Origin: Prevotella melaninogenica ATCC 25845
GTDB lineage: Bacteria > Bacteroidota > Bacteroidia > Bacteroidales > Bacteroidaceae
Reading direction: 5' to 3'
NCBI RefSeq assembly: GCF_000144405.1
Contig: NC_014371.1
Span: 186,001 to 250,000 of the forward strand
DNA length: 64,000 bases
Shown here: positions 26,854 through 35,620 of the stretch, one piece after another
How the letters are laid out: each line of letters opens with the position of its first letter
How positions within the stretch are numbered: the first letter of the stretch is position 1
The notes under the pieces: generated by a model
The model's database searches: none
The model's input: the letters and a program-made list of their open reading frames with translations, nothing else
What the model was told of the DNA's origin: nothing
Position numbers and translations under genes: made by a program

Positions 26854-29001
26854 TTACATCCCCCTCGCCTTCAGCAATCCCTTTGTATCAGGAGCTTTGA
26901 GGCCAGTGAAGTCAGAGAAAATCTGCATCAAGTCGCGTGTATTACCACGTGAGAGAATCTTCTGGCGGAAGTCATCACCCACCTTACGTGTCAGTGCACC
27001 GTGAGCCTCGAAGTAATCAGCAATGTTTGCGGCTAATACCTCACTCCACAGATAGCTGTAATAACCAGCTGCATATCCACCACCCCAAATGTGGTTGAAG
27101 TAAGAAGTAGAGTAGCGTGGAGGAATCTGATTGTTCAACAGACCCATATCCGCCAGCACCTTCTTCTCGAAGGCTGGAGCCTCTTCGACTGTCGGAACCT
27201 CAGATGGTGAGAGGCAATGCCAAGCCAAGTCTACGCTTGTAGCTGAAAGGTTCTCGCCTAATGCGTAAGCTGAAAGGAAGTTGAGCGAACCCAACATCTT
27301 CTCACGCAGGGCATCTGGCATCGGTTCGTTGGTCTTGTAATGGCGTGCATAGTTATTGAACACCTCTGGTATGCTTGCGAACGACTCATTAAACTGTGAA
27401 GGCATCTCCACGAAGTCACGTGATACGGCAGTACCACTCAACGTGTTATACTTACAGTTAGAAAGCATACCGTGCAGGGCGTGTCCAAATTCGTGGAACA
27501 TCGTCTGAGTCTCATCCCAAGTAAGGAGCGTTGGCTGACCTTCAGGAGCCTTGGCATAGTTACATACGTTGTAGATGAGCGGTTTCTGGTGACGGTCACC
27601 ACTCTGCTTGAGGAAGGCACTCATCCAAGCACCACCACGCTTTGTCGGACGGCGGAAGTAATCGCAATAGAAGAGCGCCAACTGCTTGCCGTTAGCATCT
27701 ATCACGTCAAACACCTTCATATCCTTGTGATAAGTAGGGATATCCTTACGCTCGCGGAAGCTAAGTCCATAGACACGATGAGCCGCATAGAAGATACCGT
27801 TCACGAGTACGGAATCAAGATTGAAGTAAGGCTTCACGTCATCATCTGAGAAACTGTACTGATCCTTCTTCATCTTAGCCGAATAATAGAAGCGGTCGTA
27901 AGGCTGGAGGCGGAAGTCAGCACCCTCCGTCTTCTGAGCATACTCCTCTATAGCCTTTGTCTGAGCCTCCGACTTAGGTTTATAAGCCTCAATCATCTGA
28001 TGCAAGAAGGCATAGACGTTATCCGTATTCTTTGCCATCGTCTTTGATAGCGAGTAAGAAGCATAGTTCTTGTAACCCATCAGCTGAGCCTTCTCCGCAC
28101 GCAAGCGAGCTATCTTCACGATGACAGGGAAGGTATTGTAAGCACCAGTGCCGTCTGTACGATGAATAGAAGCGTTGTAGACACGCTCACGTAAGCCACG
28201 GTTTTCAAGACTTGCAAGGATAGGCTGCTGAGTGGTATTCGTAATTACGATGCAGTAAGGTGCCTTACCACCACGGCTCTCAGCATCTTTCTTGCACTGA
28301 GCGATATCCGTCTCGCTGAGTCCTGCTAATTCCTTCACGTCACTGACCCATACGGTAGCCTCATTGGCAGCCTTAGGAAGCATATCGCCAAACTCCTGCT
28401 GAAGCTTTGCCAACTCCTTGTTGATTTCCTGCATACGTGCCATCTTCTCTTTTGGAAGCAAGGCACCGGCATGAGTGAAGTCCTTGTAAACCACCTCTAA
28501 TAACTTCTTGTCTTCACCCTTGAGCGTCTTGTACTCATGGTCATAGACATACTTGATGCGCTGGAAGAACTTCTGGTTGAACTTTATTTCATTCTCAAAC
28601 TCCGTCATCAGTGGTACGATACTTCCCTGTGCCTTTTCAATCTCAGGTGTCTTGTCAGCAGATACCAGCGCATAGAAGATGTTTGAGATACGTTCCAAGT
28701 CCTTTCCGCTCCGCTCGTAAGCCAAGATAGTATTAGCGAAGGTAGGTTTCTGTTTATTGTCCGTAATCTTCTTTATCTCAGCTCTCTGCTCAGCGATAGC
28801 CGCTTTGATAGCAGGGAGATAGTCTTCACCCTTGATACGGCTGAAATCAGGGGCGTTGAAAGGTAGCGTACTCTGTTTCATAAGCGAATTGCTGACCGTC
28901 TGTGTGGTCTTAGGTCTTGCTTTCTGTGCCTGACCTGTAAGTGCTGTGCAGGCAAGTCCTGCGGCAAGCACAACATTTTTAAGATTCTGTTTCATGTTCA
29001 T
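26854..29001 (-). CDS. M3-family zinc metallopeptidase (peptidyl-dipeptidase Dcp-like)
   Basis: The enzyme cleaves dipeptides or short oligopeptides. From the chosen start (MNMKQNLKNVVLAAGLACTA) it is 715 residues with a signal peptide, so it should act in the periplasm. The M3 active site FHEFGHALHGMLS (HExxH) is present, with the downstream Glu-containing family region ESFASIPEVFNNYARHY. A frame extends upstream to 29070, but those 23 residues (TPSTPITQHPTPNN) are R2 minisatellite translation placed before a normal signal peptide, so I reject that start. Met26 (28995) is equally possible. R1 separates it from the L,D-transpeptidase gene downstream. Confidence 0.94.
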   Translation of the reverse strand: MNMKQNLKNVVLAAGLACTALTGQAQKARPKTTQTVSNSLMKQSTLPFNAPDFSRIKGEDYLPAIKAAIAEQRAEIKKITDNKQKPTFANTILAYERSGKDLERISNIFYALVSADKTPEIEKAQGSIVPLMTEFENEIKFNQKFFQRIKYVYDHEYKTLKGEDKKLLEVVYKDFTHAGALLPKEKMARMQEINKELAKLQQEFGDMLPKAANEATVWVSDVKELAGLSETDIAQCKKDAESRGGKAPYCIVITNTTQQPILASLENRGLRERVYNASIHRTDGTGAYNTFPVIVKIARLRAEKAQLMGYKNYASYSLSKTMAKNTDNVYAFLHQMIEAYKPKSEAQTKAIEEYAQKTEGADFRLQPYDRFYYSAKMKKDQYSFSDDDVKPYFNLDSVLVNGIFYAAHRVYGLSFRERKDIPTYHKDMKVFDVIDANGKQLALFYCDYFRRPTKRGGAWMSAFLKQSGDRHQKPLIYNVCNYAKAPEGQPTLLTWDETQTMFHEFGHALHGMLSNCKYNTLSGTAVSRDFVEMPSQFNESFASIPEVFNNYARHYKTNEPMPDALREKMLGSLNFLSAYALGENLSATSVDLAWHCLSPSEVPTVEEAPAFEKKVLADMGLLNNQIPPRYSTSYFNHIWGGGYAAGYYSYLWSEVLAANIADYFEAHGALTRKVGDDFRQKILSRGNTRDLMQIFSDFTGLKAPDTKGLLKARGM

Positions 29002-29400
29002 AATATTGTTGGGTGTTGGGTGTTGGGTGATGGGTGTTGATGGTGTGTAGATTTTAGTAATCATCAACACCTCTCACCTAACACCTCTCACCCCTTACCT
29101 ATTTTACCGCAAACTTACATAAAAAAAACGAGATTATGAAATTAATGGGGTGGGAAATGATGGGTGATGGGTGATGGGTATTGGGTGATGGGTGATGGGT
29201 GTTGGGTGTTGATGATATGAGGGATTGAATGTTGGGGGATGGGTGTTGGGTGATGAATGTTGAGTGTTGATGATATGAGGGATTGAATGTTGGGTGTTGA
29301 TGATGTGTGGATTTACAATGAACTTTATAGAAATCATTAACATCCACCACTCAACACCCACTACTCACCATCCACCACTCCTCAAAATATATTGACAAAA
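29002..29400. repeat. R2 minisatellite region upstream of the M3 peptidase
   Basis: Many imperfect units of GGGTGTTGGGTGATG, GATGATATGAGGGATTGAATG and the inverted CACCACTCAACACCC fill most of this gap. The phrase GATGATATGAGGGATTGAAT occurs twice. Any open frame here is low-complexity repeat translation (HPSPITHH-like) and is rejected. Confidence 0.8.
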
Positions 29401-29464
29401 TATGCAAAGTAAACGTGGGGGATGGGTGAAAAAACGAGTTGTTTAAGAGCCTGCGTAAGTTCTT

Positions 29465-29625
29465 TGTTATCAAATAGTTGTAAAGATGGGCTCCAAAAGG
29501 TACTTTGTAAGGGCTCAAAAAGGCGTTACTAAGGGGCTTAAAGGGCATCTTTTGCAAGTCAAAAGGGCGTTGTTTGTAAGCCGTTTGGTGGTCTTTACAA
29601 AATCAGTATGTGAAAAAATAAGACA
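29465..29625 (+). repeat. Dispersed intergenic element R5, copy E (divergent)
   Basis: The units GGGCTCAAAAAGGCGTTACTAAGG, TTAAAGGGCATCTTTTGCAAG and AAAAGGGCGTTGTTTGTAAG match the R5 core but with more changes than other copies. It lies between the minisatellite region and the permease stop codon. Confidence 0.6.
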
Positions 29626-29701
29626 AAAAAGTACTTTCAGAAGTTTGAAATTAATAAGTTTTACCTTTTGCATTTAGGATCTTAAAAATGTCGGTTGACA
29701 A

Positions 29702-30712
29702 TTACCTACGCTGAATAATTACGTAAATGATAACGGGGGCACCGATGAGTGGGGTGACAGCATTAAGTGGGATTATACCTGATTCGCCAGGAAGATAACA
29801 AATAAAGTTGCAAAGTAAAGCGATTACAGCACCGCTCAACACTGTTCCTGGAAGAAGTATCTGATGATTCTCAGTACGGAATAAGAGGCGGGCTATATGT
29901 GGAATAGCTAACCCGATAAATGAAATAGGACCACAAAAAGCGGTTGTGATGGCTGTTAGCAGCCCTACGACTACTAATAGTATATTGCGAATCTGGCGTG
30001 TGCTAATCCCTAAACTCTCTGCATATTGTGGTCCTAAGAGTAGGATGTTCAGTGGCTTTACCAATAAAAAAGAAGCTATAATACCTATTAAACAGAGAAT
30101 AGAAAAAGGAGGGATATGATTCATTGATACAGCTCCAAAATTACCCATTCCCCATACCATATAGCTTTTCACGCCTTCTTCCGATGCAAAGAAATTCAAA
30201 AGAGAAACAGCGGAAGAAGAAACATATCCCACCATGATACCCACTATCAGTAATAAAACACTGTTGCGCACTAAAGTGGAAAGGAACAAGATGAGTACTG
30301 TTACAGCGATTGCTCCAACGAAAGCTGCGGTAAGAATGGCAAGAAAGCCTGAAACAGTAAAGATAGAAGTAGAGACAGTTCCACCCAATAATAGCATCAC
30401 CAAGGCAACACCTAAGCCTGCACCAGAACTGATACCAAATACATCTGGACCTGCTAAAGGATTGCGAAAGGCTGTTTGAAGCATTAAACCACAAACTGAC
30501 AACGATGCTCCACAAAGTATGGCAGTGAGTGTTTGAGGGAGTCGGTTCTCTAAAATAATATATTCCCAGCTTTCTTTTCCTATGAAACGACCACACAGAA
30601 TATCTAATATATCAGCAAAGGGTATCTGAACAGAACCAGTTGTAAGGTTCAGTCCAAATAGAAGTAGGATACTTGTTGCTAAGCATATAAAAAGAAGAAT
30701 ATTCCGTTTCAT
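29702..30712 (-). CDS. FecCD-family ABC transporter permease
   Basis: The 336-residue inner membrane protein has the many-helix plan of BtuC/FecC permeases for siderophore, heme or cobalamin uptake. Landmarks are RLPQTLTAILCGASLSVCGL, LAGPDVFGISSGAGLGVALV and FVGLAIPHIARLL-like GLAIPHIARLLFRTENH, the ATPase contact region. It starts 21 bp after the binding-protein gene stop. No ATPase gene follows; repeats and the M3 peptidase do. Substrate cannot be told from sequence. Confidence 0.94.
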   Translation of the reverse strand: MKRNILLFICLATSILLLFGLNLTTGSVQIPFADILDILCGRFIGKESWEYIILENRLPQTLTAILCGASLSVCGLMLQTAFRNPLAGPDVFGISSGAGLGVALVMLLLGGTVSTSIFTVSGFLAILTAAFVGAIAVTVLILFLSTLVRNSVLLLIVGIMVGYVSSSAVSLLNFFASEEGVKSYMVWGMGNFGAVSMNHIPPFSILCLIGIIASFLLVKPLNILLLGPQYAESLGISTRQIRNILLVVVGLLTAITTAFCGPISFIGLAIPHIARLLFRTENHQILLPGTVLSGAVIALLCNFICYLPGESGIIPLNAVTPLIGAPVIIYVIIQRR

Positions 30713-30733
30713 TATCTTATCGTTTCGGTTCTA

Positions 30734-31864
30734 TCAATCTTCTAACTTCTGATAGTAACGCAGTGGGGCAATCTTCAAGTCGGGATGGAAAAGTTGAATC
30801 AAGTCTGAGAGCAACCAATCGGGACGCCAACTGACCTCCTCAAAGTAGGGTTTACTATCTATCTTACAGCCATATATTTCCTTTGTTTGATAAGGTTTTA
30901 GCTTTGCGTAACCTTGATATTCTGCCAATAAAACTCGGCGATTGAAATTACTATTATAACTTAATATCCAAAAATCACTTTGTGCGAACTTATCCAAGAT
31001 CGTTTCAAAAGGCATTGCAAGACTTCCACTATGCTTATCATTTGAATAAGCATAGCGTCCATGTGCATCTTTATATAGTAAACCCACACTGCTCTCGCCA
31101 CCCGGTAGATACCACACAGCACCCACTTTTCTGTCAGGTAAGACACTACGAGTAACCTTACTTTGACTTGCCTTTTGGCTTAAAGACTTATAGTTTTGTT
31201 TAACAACAGCAAATAAAGAGTCGGCTTCATGCTCCCGCCCAAAGAGAATACCATAAAACTTCATCCATTCAGCACGCCCTAAAGCAGAACGTTCCATGTA
31301 GTCGGCACATTCAATGATGGGTACTCCTATCTGTTCTAAACGACCATAACCACCATTGTTTTCAAAGGGAGAAAGTAGTATTGCATCTGCGTTTAGATCT
31401 ATAATTCGCTCTACATCAGGCTTCATTGCATCACCACAGTCTACAATGCCACCCCTTTTTCTTGCGCGTTTCTGAATATCTGGGATAATCATATACTTCA
31501 AATCAGCAACACCTGCAATCGCTTTCTGTGCATGAAGCATCTCAACAAGGTTTGCATGGGCTGTCGTGAAGATAACACTCTTGCGAAGGGGAATGACCAC
31601 TTTTGTTCCGTCGTCAGGAACGTTTACATCCTTTCCGCGTTCAACAAGGTAGTAAGTATGTAGAACGGTTCCCGCTTTCCAAGGATTCAACAAACGTACA
31701 ACCACATAATCTTTCGTACGTTCGATTGTAATATTTCGAGCATACTGTAGTTCTGTTTTGTCTCCTTTCTCTTCTTTCTCGCTTTTATCAGCCACTTGCT
31801 TTTGATGATTACCACACGATAAAAACAATAAAACGGAGAGGGTAAATACTAATAATTGCCGCAT
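30734..31864 (-). CDS. Periplasmic metal-chelate/cobalamin-type ABC substrate-binding lipoprotein
   Basis: The binding protein captures an iron chelate or corrinoid for the adjacent permease. The start is placed at the ATG at 31864 (MRQLLVFTLSVLLFLSCGNH), where the lipobox FLSC follows directly. A longer frame to 31885 would begin with TTG inside the promoter. Helical-backbone type III features are present: FTTAHANLVEMLHAQKAIAG, then LNADAILLSPFENNGGYGRL and IGVPIIECADYMERSALGRA. Length is 376 residues. Promoter and gene are divergent from the DASS transporter. The absence of an adjacent ATPase is noted. Confidence 0.9.
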   Translation of the reverse strand: MRQLLVFTLSVLLFLSCGNHQKQVADKSEKEEKGDKTELQYARNITIERTKDYVVVRLLNPWKAGTVLHTYYLVERGKDVNVPDDGTKVVIPLRKSVIFTTAHANLVEMLHAQKAIAGVADLKYMIIPDIQKRARKRGGIVDCGDAMKPDVERIIDLNADAILLSPFENNGGYGRLEQIGVPIIECADYMERSALGRAEWMKFYGILFGREHEADSLFAVVKQNYKSLSQKASQSKVTRSVLPDRKVGAVWYLPGGESSVGLLYKDAHGRYAYSNDKHSGSLAMPFETILDKFAQSDFWILSYNSNFNRRVLLAEYQGYAKLKPYQTKEIYGCKIDSKPYFEEVSWRPDWLLSDLIQLFHPDLKIAPLRYYQKLED

Positions 31865-31882
31865 AAACAAAGATTTATCATG

Positions 31883-31890
31883 CAAAAATA
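31883..31890 (-). promoter_or_regulatory. Predicted -7 element of the binding-protein gene
   Basis: The minus strand reads TATTTTTG, matching TAnnTTTG, 18 bp before the chosen ATG at 31864. This supports that ATG over the upstream TTG. Confidence 0.5.
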
Positions 31891-31908
31891 CAAAAAAAGA
31901 AAGATTCT

Positions 31909-31940
31909 TTTGCTTGATAAGAATATTTTTTATACTTTAG
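31909..31940 (+). promoter_or_regulatory. Predicted promoter of the DASS transporter
   Basis: TTTG at 31909-31912 is followed after 20 bp by TACTTTAG at 31933-31940, one mismatch from the -7 consensus. It lies 55 bp before the start codon. Confidence 0.5.
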
Positions 31941-31994
31941 CCCGCAAATCTATTAATCAACAATCTAAATTTATTAAACTAAACAACTAACACC

Positions 31995-33461
31995 ATGGCA
32001 GAAGAAAAGACTAACGAACTTGGTAATCACATTGAGATGAAAAAAGTTTGGGAACTTTTAGCTATCCTCGTGGTTACAGCCATTATTTGGAATCTTCCCA
32101 CAAGCAGTTTTGGCATTGATGGGTTGACCGTAGTACAGCAACGTATTATTGCAATCTTTGTGTTTGCCACCTTATCGTGGCTAACAGAGTGTATCCCTGC
32201 ATGGGCAACGTCACTGAGTATTATGTCTATCATGTGCGTCACTGTATCCAAAAATGCTTTTGGAGTCTTCAAAGGCGACGGGATAGGTGAGTTACTTGAC
32301 TCAAAGGAAATCATGGCATCCTTTGCTGACCCTATCATCATGCTCTTCCTTGCAGGCTTTATCTTAGCGATAGCGGCATCGAAGTCGGGACTTGATACGC
32401 TCTTGGCACGTAATCTTATTAAGCCTTTTGGTAATAAGAGTGAGAATGTTCTTTTGGGATTCCTGCTTATTACAGGACTCTTCTCAATGTTCATCTCAAA
32501 TACTGCAACAGCGGCATTGATGCTTACTTTCCTTACTCCAGTCTTTGCTGCGCTACCTGCTAATGGTAAGGGACGTATTGCCTTGACAATGTCTATTCCT
32601 ATTGCAGCCAACCTCGGTGGTATGGGAACACCGATTGGAACACCTCCGAACCTTATTGCTCTTAAATATCTCAATGACCCAGCTGGTCTTAATATGAATA
32701 TTGACTTCATGCACTGGATGGCTTTCATGGCACCGCTTGTGATAGTTCTGCTTTTGTTGTCATGGAGAATTATTCTTTACTTCTTCCCATTCACACAGAA
32801 GACTATTCATTTGAAGATTGATGGTGAGGTACACCGTGGATGGCGTATGTGGGTTGTTATCATAACCTTTATCGTAACAATCCTTCTATGGGTCATTCCA
32901 AAGGATGTCACAGGTATTGATACCAATACCGTTTCAATGATTCCAATGGCAATCTTCGCTATCACTGGTGTTATCACTGCAAAGGATATGCAGGAGATTA
33001 ACTGGAGTGTCATCTGGATGGTTGCAGGAGGTTTTGCTATTGGCTTGGGAATGAATGGTTCAGGTTTGGCAGATGCTGCTATCGAGAGTATTCCATTCGG
33101 CAATTGGAGTCCTATCGTTATCCTTGCTATCTCTGGTTTGATTTGTTACTTCCTCTCTAATTTTATTTCAAACACAGCAACTGCAGCGCTGTTGGTTCCA
33201 ATCCTTGCTGTAGTATGTCGTGGTATGGGTGACAAACTCGGTGGTATTGGCGGTACAAGCACTGTCCTCATCGGTATTGCCATTGCTGCCTCTACTGCAA
33301 TGTGTCTCCCTATCTCTACGCCACCGAATGCTATTGCTTACTCAACAGGACTTGTGAAGCAGAATGATATGCTTAAGGTGGGTCTGACCAGCGGTGTTGT
33401 TTCCCTTATCTTGGGTTACATCTTACTTTATTTCATTGGTCAGATACACTTCCTTGGATAA
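31995..33461 (+). CDS. DASS/SLC13-family anion:sodium symporter
   Basis: The 488-residue inner membrane protein has the two inverted repeats of the divalent anion symporter family. Each carries an SNT-type motif: SMFISNTATAALMLTFLTPV and CYFLSNFISNTATAALLVPI. The substrate and sodium site is further marked by MGTPIGTPPNLIALKYL and LPISTPPNAIAYSTG. It probably imports dicarboxylates such as succinate, or sulfate. A lipoprotein gene follows after 39 bp and is probably co-transcribed. Confidence 0.95.
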   Translation: MAEEKTNELGNHIEMKKVWELLAILVVTAIIWNLPTSSFGIDGLTVVQQRIIAIFVFATLSWLTECIPAWATSLSIMSIMCVTVSKNAFGVFKGDGIGELLDSKEIMASFADPIIMLFLAGFILAIAASKSGLDTLLARNLIKPFGNKSENVLLGFLLITGLFSMFISNTATAALMLTFLTPVFAALPANGKGRIALTMSIPIAANLGGMGTPIGTPPNLIALKYLNDPAGLNMNIDFMHWMAFMAPLVIVLLLLSWRIILYFFPFTQKTIHLKIDGEVHRGWRMWVVIITFIVTILLWVIPKDVTGIDTNTVSMIPMAIFAITGVITAKDMQEINWSVIWMVAGGFAIGLGMNGSGLADAAIESIPFGNWSPIVILAISGLICYFLSNFISNTATAALLVPILAVVCRGMGDKLGGIGGTSTVLIGIAIAASTAMCLPISTPPNAIAYSTGLVKQNDMLKVGLTSGVVSLILGYILLYFIGQIHFLG

Positions 33462-33500
33462 GGTCTTCGCTCCCTATAATCATATTTATATCAGAATATT

Positions 33501-34202
33501 ATGAGCAAGTTGTTTAATTACTTAGCACTACTCTTGATGGTATTACCTTTCGCGAGTTGCCAAGAAAAGAAGGCGGAGGCAAATGTTCCGAAGTGGATTC
33601 TTTCTATGGTAAGTGATAGTAAGAATACAAGTGCTGAGACTGACTTCTCTAATATATTGTCTGACAAGAGCGTTCCTTACATTGGTTATATTGGAACAGA
33701 CTATCAGAAGTTCTCGATAGACATTCAAAAAGTACAACGAATAGATGATAATCAATATGATGTCAGCGGTATTACCATTGTCAAGAACAATCGTTGTAAC
33801 TTCCGTGGAACCATTGATATTGTTGAGAATAGGGAATTTACGCATCCCACGTATGGTGTGGACGACTCTATGAAGGGTCAGTTCAAACGACGTGGATGTA
33901 GTATTGCGAAGTATAACTTTGAAGAAGAAAACAGCCAAACGGGAAGCGGTGTCTTCACTGGTTATCTGCTGTTCTATTGGTACGAAACCAATGATGGTAA
34001 GTTCGTTTATGACGATATTGATAGTCATTCGGACTCCTATTGTAACAACCAATATGCAGGAACATGGAAAAGTAACAAGACAAAAAAGTCTAAACCATGT
34101 GCATGGGGGCAATACCGAGTGCCGAACAGCGGAGACCTTGACGTAGGGGCAGGGGAGTTCTCTGTCAACCCTAAGTATGCTAAGAATGGCTGGGGAAAGT
34201 AG
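33501..34202 (+). CDS. Lipoprotein of unknown function
   Basis: The 233-residue protein has a short signal and lipobox (LMVLPFASCQEKK). The mature part is rich in Asp, Asn and Tyr, with paired basic and acidic patches (FRGTIDIVENREFTHPTYGV, DIDSHSDSYCNNQYAGTW). A C-terminal WGQYRVPNSGDLDVGAGEFS ends the protein. I do not recognise the family. It follows the DASS symporter closely and is closed by a strong terminator, so it may be functionally linked to it. Confidence 0.75.
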   Translation: MSKLFNYLALLLMVLPFASCQEKKAEANVPKWILSMVSDSKNTSAETDFSNILSDKSVPYIGYIGTDYQKFSIDIQKVQRIDDNQYDVSGITIVKNNRCNFRGTIDIVENREFTHPTYGVDDSMKGQFKRRGCSIAKYNFEEENSQTGSGVFTGYLLFYWYETNDGKFVYDDIDSHSDSYCNNQYAGTWKSNKTKKSKPCAWGQYRVPNSGDLDVGAGEFSVNPKYAKNGWGK

Positions 34203-34316
34203 TAAGGGATAAGTTTGCAAGACGGAATTTTATTCGCTTGAACTCTTCTACAACTAATAAAACTTGTCAGACGACGTCACACAAAGATAAGACGTCCTAT
34301 CTGTAGATATCCTATC

Positions 34317-34350
34317 AAAAGGGGGTACACGCTCTGTGTACCCCTTTTTC
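34317..34350 (+). terminator. Terminator after the DASS-lipoprotein unit
   Basis: AAAAGGGGGTACAC and GTGTACCCCTTTTT form a 13-bp stem with a short loop and end in T-run. Confidence 0.85.
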
Positions 34351-34384
34351 ATTTCTCAGATACACGTTATTTACAGGCTAATTC

Positions 34385-34415
34385 TTTGTTTTCAGAAAAT
34401 AAATACGTATGTTTG
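34385..34415 (+). promoter_or_regulatory. Promoter of the YhcH/YjgK-family gene
   Basis: TTTG at 34385-34388 and TATGTTTG at 34408-34415 are 19 bp apart, an exact Bacteroidota promoter. It overlaps an upstream ATG at 34386, so translation must start later, at 34452. Confidence 0.7.
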
Positions 34416-34451
34416 CAGCAGTTTTCTATAACATTTAGTAAATCCAAGAAC

Positions 34452-34898
34452 ATGATAATAGCAGATTTAAGCGCATGCCATCGCTACTTTGGACTACATC
34501 CAAGAATGAAGGAAATGCTGGAGTATATCCTCCAACATGATTTCAGCCAACAAGAAGCAGGACGCATAATCCTCGATGCTGACGACCTCTTCATCAATTT
34601 AGACGAGGTAGAACTGAAGCGTAAAGAAGCGCAACGATTAGAGTTCCACAAGAACTATATTGATATTCAAGTACCCTTAGTGCAGGATGAGACAATGGGC
34701 TGGACAGCTTTATCTGACTTAGATGAGCCTGATATTGCCTATAATCCTGAGCGAGATTGCGGCTTTTATACACAAGGAGCAAAGGAGTACTTCCGTGTTA
34801 AGCCAGGACAATTCACCATCTTCTTCCCAGAGGATGCTCACGCACCCATCATTGGAGAAGGGAAACAAAGGAAGTTAGTGGGGAAGATTAGGATATAA
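34452..34898 (+). CDS. YhcH/YjgK/YiaL-family protein
   Basis: The 148-residue cytoplasmic cupin-like protein belongs to a family linked to sugar acid or sialic acid metabolism. Conserved phrases are RLEFHKNYIDIQVPLVQDET (metal and substrate side), GWTALSDLDEPDIAYNPERD and FTIFFPEDAHAPIIGEG. The start at 34452 (MIIADLSACHRYFG) is favoured because the promoter lies at 34385-34415. A 22-residue upstream extension would start inside the -33 box. Family length is about 150, which agrees. Confidence 0.9.
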   Translation: MIIADLSACHRYFGLHPRMKEMLEYILQHDFSQQEAGRIILDADDLFINLDEVELKRKEAQRLEFHKNYIDIQVPLVQDETMGWTALSDLDEPDIAYNPERDCGFYTQGAKEYFRVKPGQFTIFFPEDAHAPIIGEGKQRKLVGKIRI

Positions 34899-34902
34899 GA
34901 AG

Positions 34903-34960
34903 AGCCTCCTCCCGACCCCTCCGAGCCAAAGGTCACTGACCGAAGGGAAGTAATAGGTGG
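34903..34960. repeat. R1 variant with GGTCACTGACC centre
   Basis: GAGCCTCCTCCCGACCCCTC followed by CAAAGGTCACTGACCGAAGG and GAAGTAATAGG matches the variants at 20720-20765, 25330-25405 and 40725-40785. It starts a few bases after the preceding stop codon. Confidence 0.75.
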
Positions 34961-34974
34961 TGATTTCAGTAGGA

Positions 34975-35200
34975 TACACGCTGCGCACATGTGGTGCTAA
35001 GGCTCATCACACATGGTGTTAAGGCTTAACACGAGTAGTGTTGAGGCTTAATCACATTATTATATAATGTTTATAGAAAAGGATATTGGCGTTTGGAAGG
35101 GTTTATATCGCCAATAAATACAATTGACCTGCAACTAAAGTGCGAAGATTCATGCACTTTAATTGTAGGTCAATTACTTCTATACTGGTAGGATATATTT
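34975..35200 (+). repeat. Dispersed element R6, copy 1, upstream of the cytolysin-like gene
   Basis: It begins with about three degenerate 22-bp units (CACACATGTGGTGCTAAGGC, CACACATGGTGTTAAGGCTTA, ACGAGTAGTGTTGAGGCTTA). It continues with GTTTGGAAGGGTTTATAT and ends in a long hairpin at 35122-35175: a 22-bp stem AATTGACCTGCA... with GCACTTTAATTGTAGGTCAA and a 10-nt loop. A direct copy is at 40408-40620. Confidence 0.85.
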
Positions 35201-35374
35201 TATATTAAGACAAGTACTATAACTTTTTACGGTTTTATCTCGATTTAAACAATATAAACAAATTAGGATTATTAATTATATACGGATTGTCGGCATAAAT
35301 AAATTTTATATTTTAAAGCTGTTGCGTTTATTATTTTTTAAAAGATACACAAAGTTTCGTATTAAATTAATTTC

Positions 35375-35382
35375 TATCTTTG
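35375..35382 (+). promoter_or_regulatory. Predicted -7 element of the cytolysin-like gene
   Basis: TATCTTTG is a perfect -7 match. The -33 box is weak (TTTC, 16 bp upstream). The start codon is 238 nt downstream, so the transcript would have a long leader. Confidence 0.5.
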
Positions 35383-35620
35383 TCGGAGAATGTGGACATT
35401 TTACTCGTACCCCGTTAAGTGAAAGGGGGATATATATACCATGATTTTAATAAGATTTATAACCGGTGTATTACTTGGCATATGTAAGCAGAATAACGAC
35501 TAATAACTAATCCTATATATACCATTTATTAGAACTTGAATTGATAGATACCCATTCTGGCTGCAAATAGGCAGTCATTTATAATAAACCTAAACATAAT
35601 AACCTAAAATTTAACAAAGA
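35383..35620 (+). other. Long leader before the cytolysin-like gene
   Basis: The stretch is AT-rich, with ATATATATACCAT at 35428 and ATATATACCATTTATTAG at 35513 as a repeated phrase. No open frame with a conserved look is seen. No known riboswitch pattern was recognised. It may hold regulatory RNA structure or an upstream second promoter. Confidence 0.35.

Noticed and set aside
26854..29070. Upstream start at 29070 for the M3 peptidase
   Set aside because: It would add repeat-coded residues in front of a complete signal peptide; the ATG at 29001 or 28995 is better.
29099..29361. Open frames rich in His and Pro upstream of the M3 peptidase
   Set aside because: They are translations of the R2 minisatellite in several frames, with no start context.
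32027..32728. A 233-codon frame opposite the DASS symporter
   Set aside because: It is a mirror of a conserved membrane protein gene and has no independent support.
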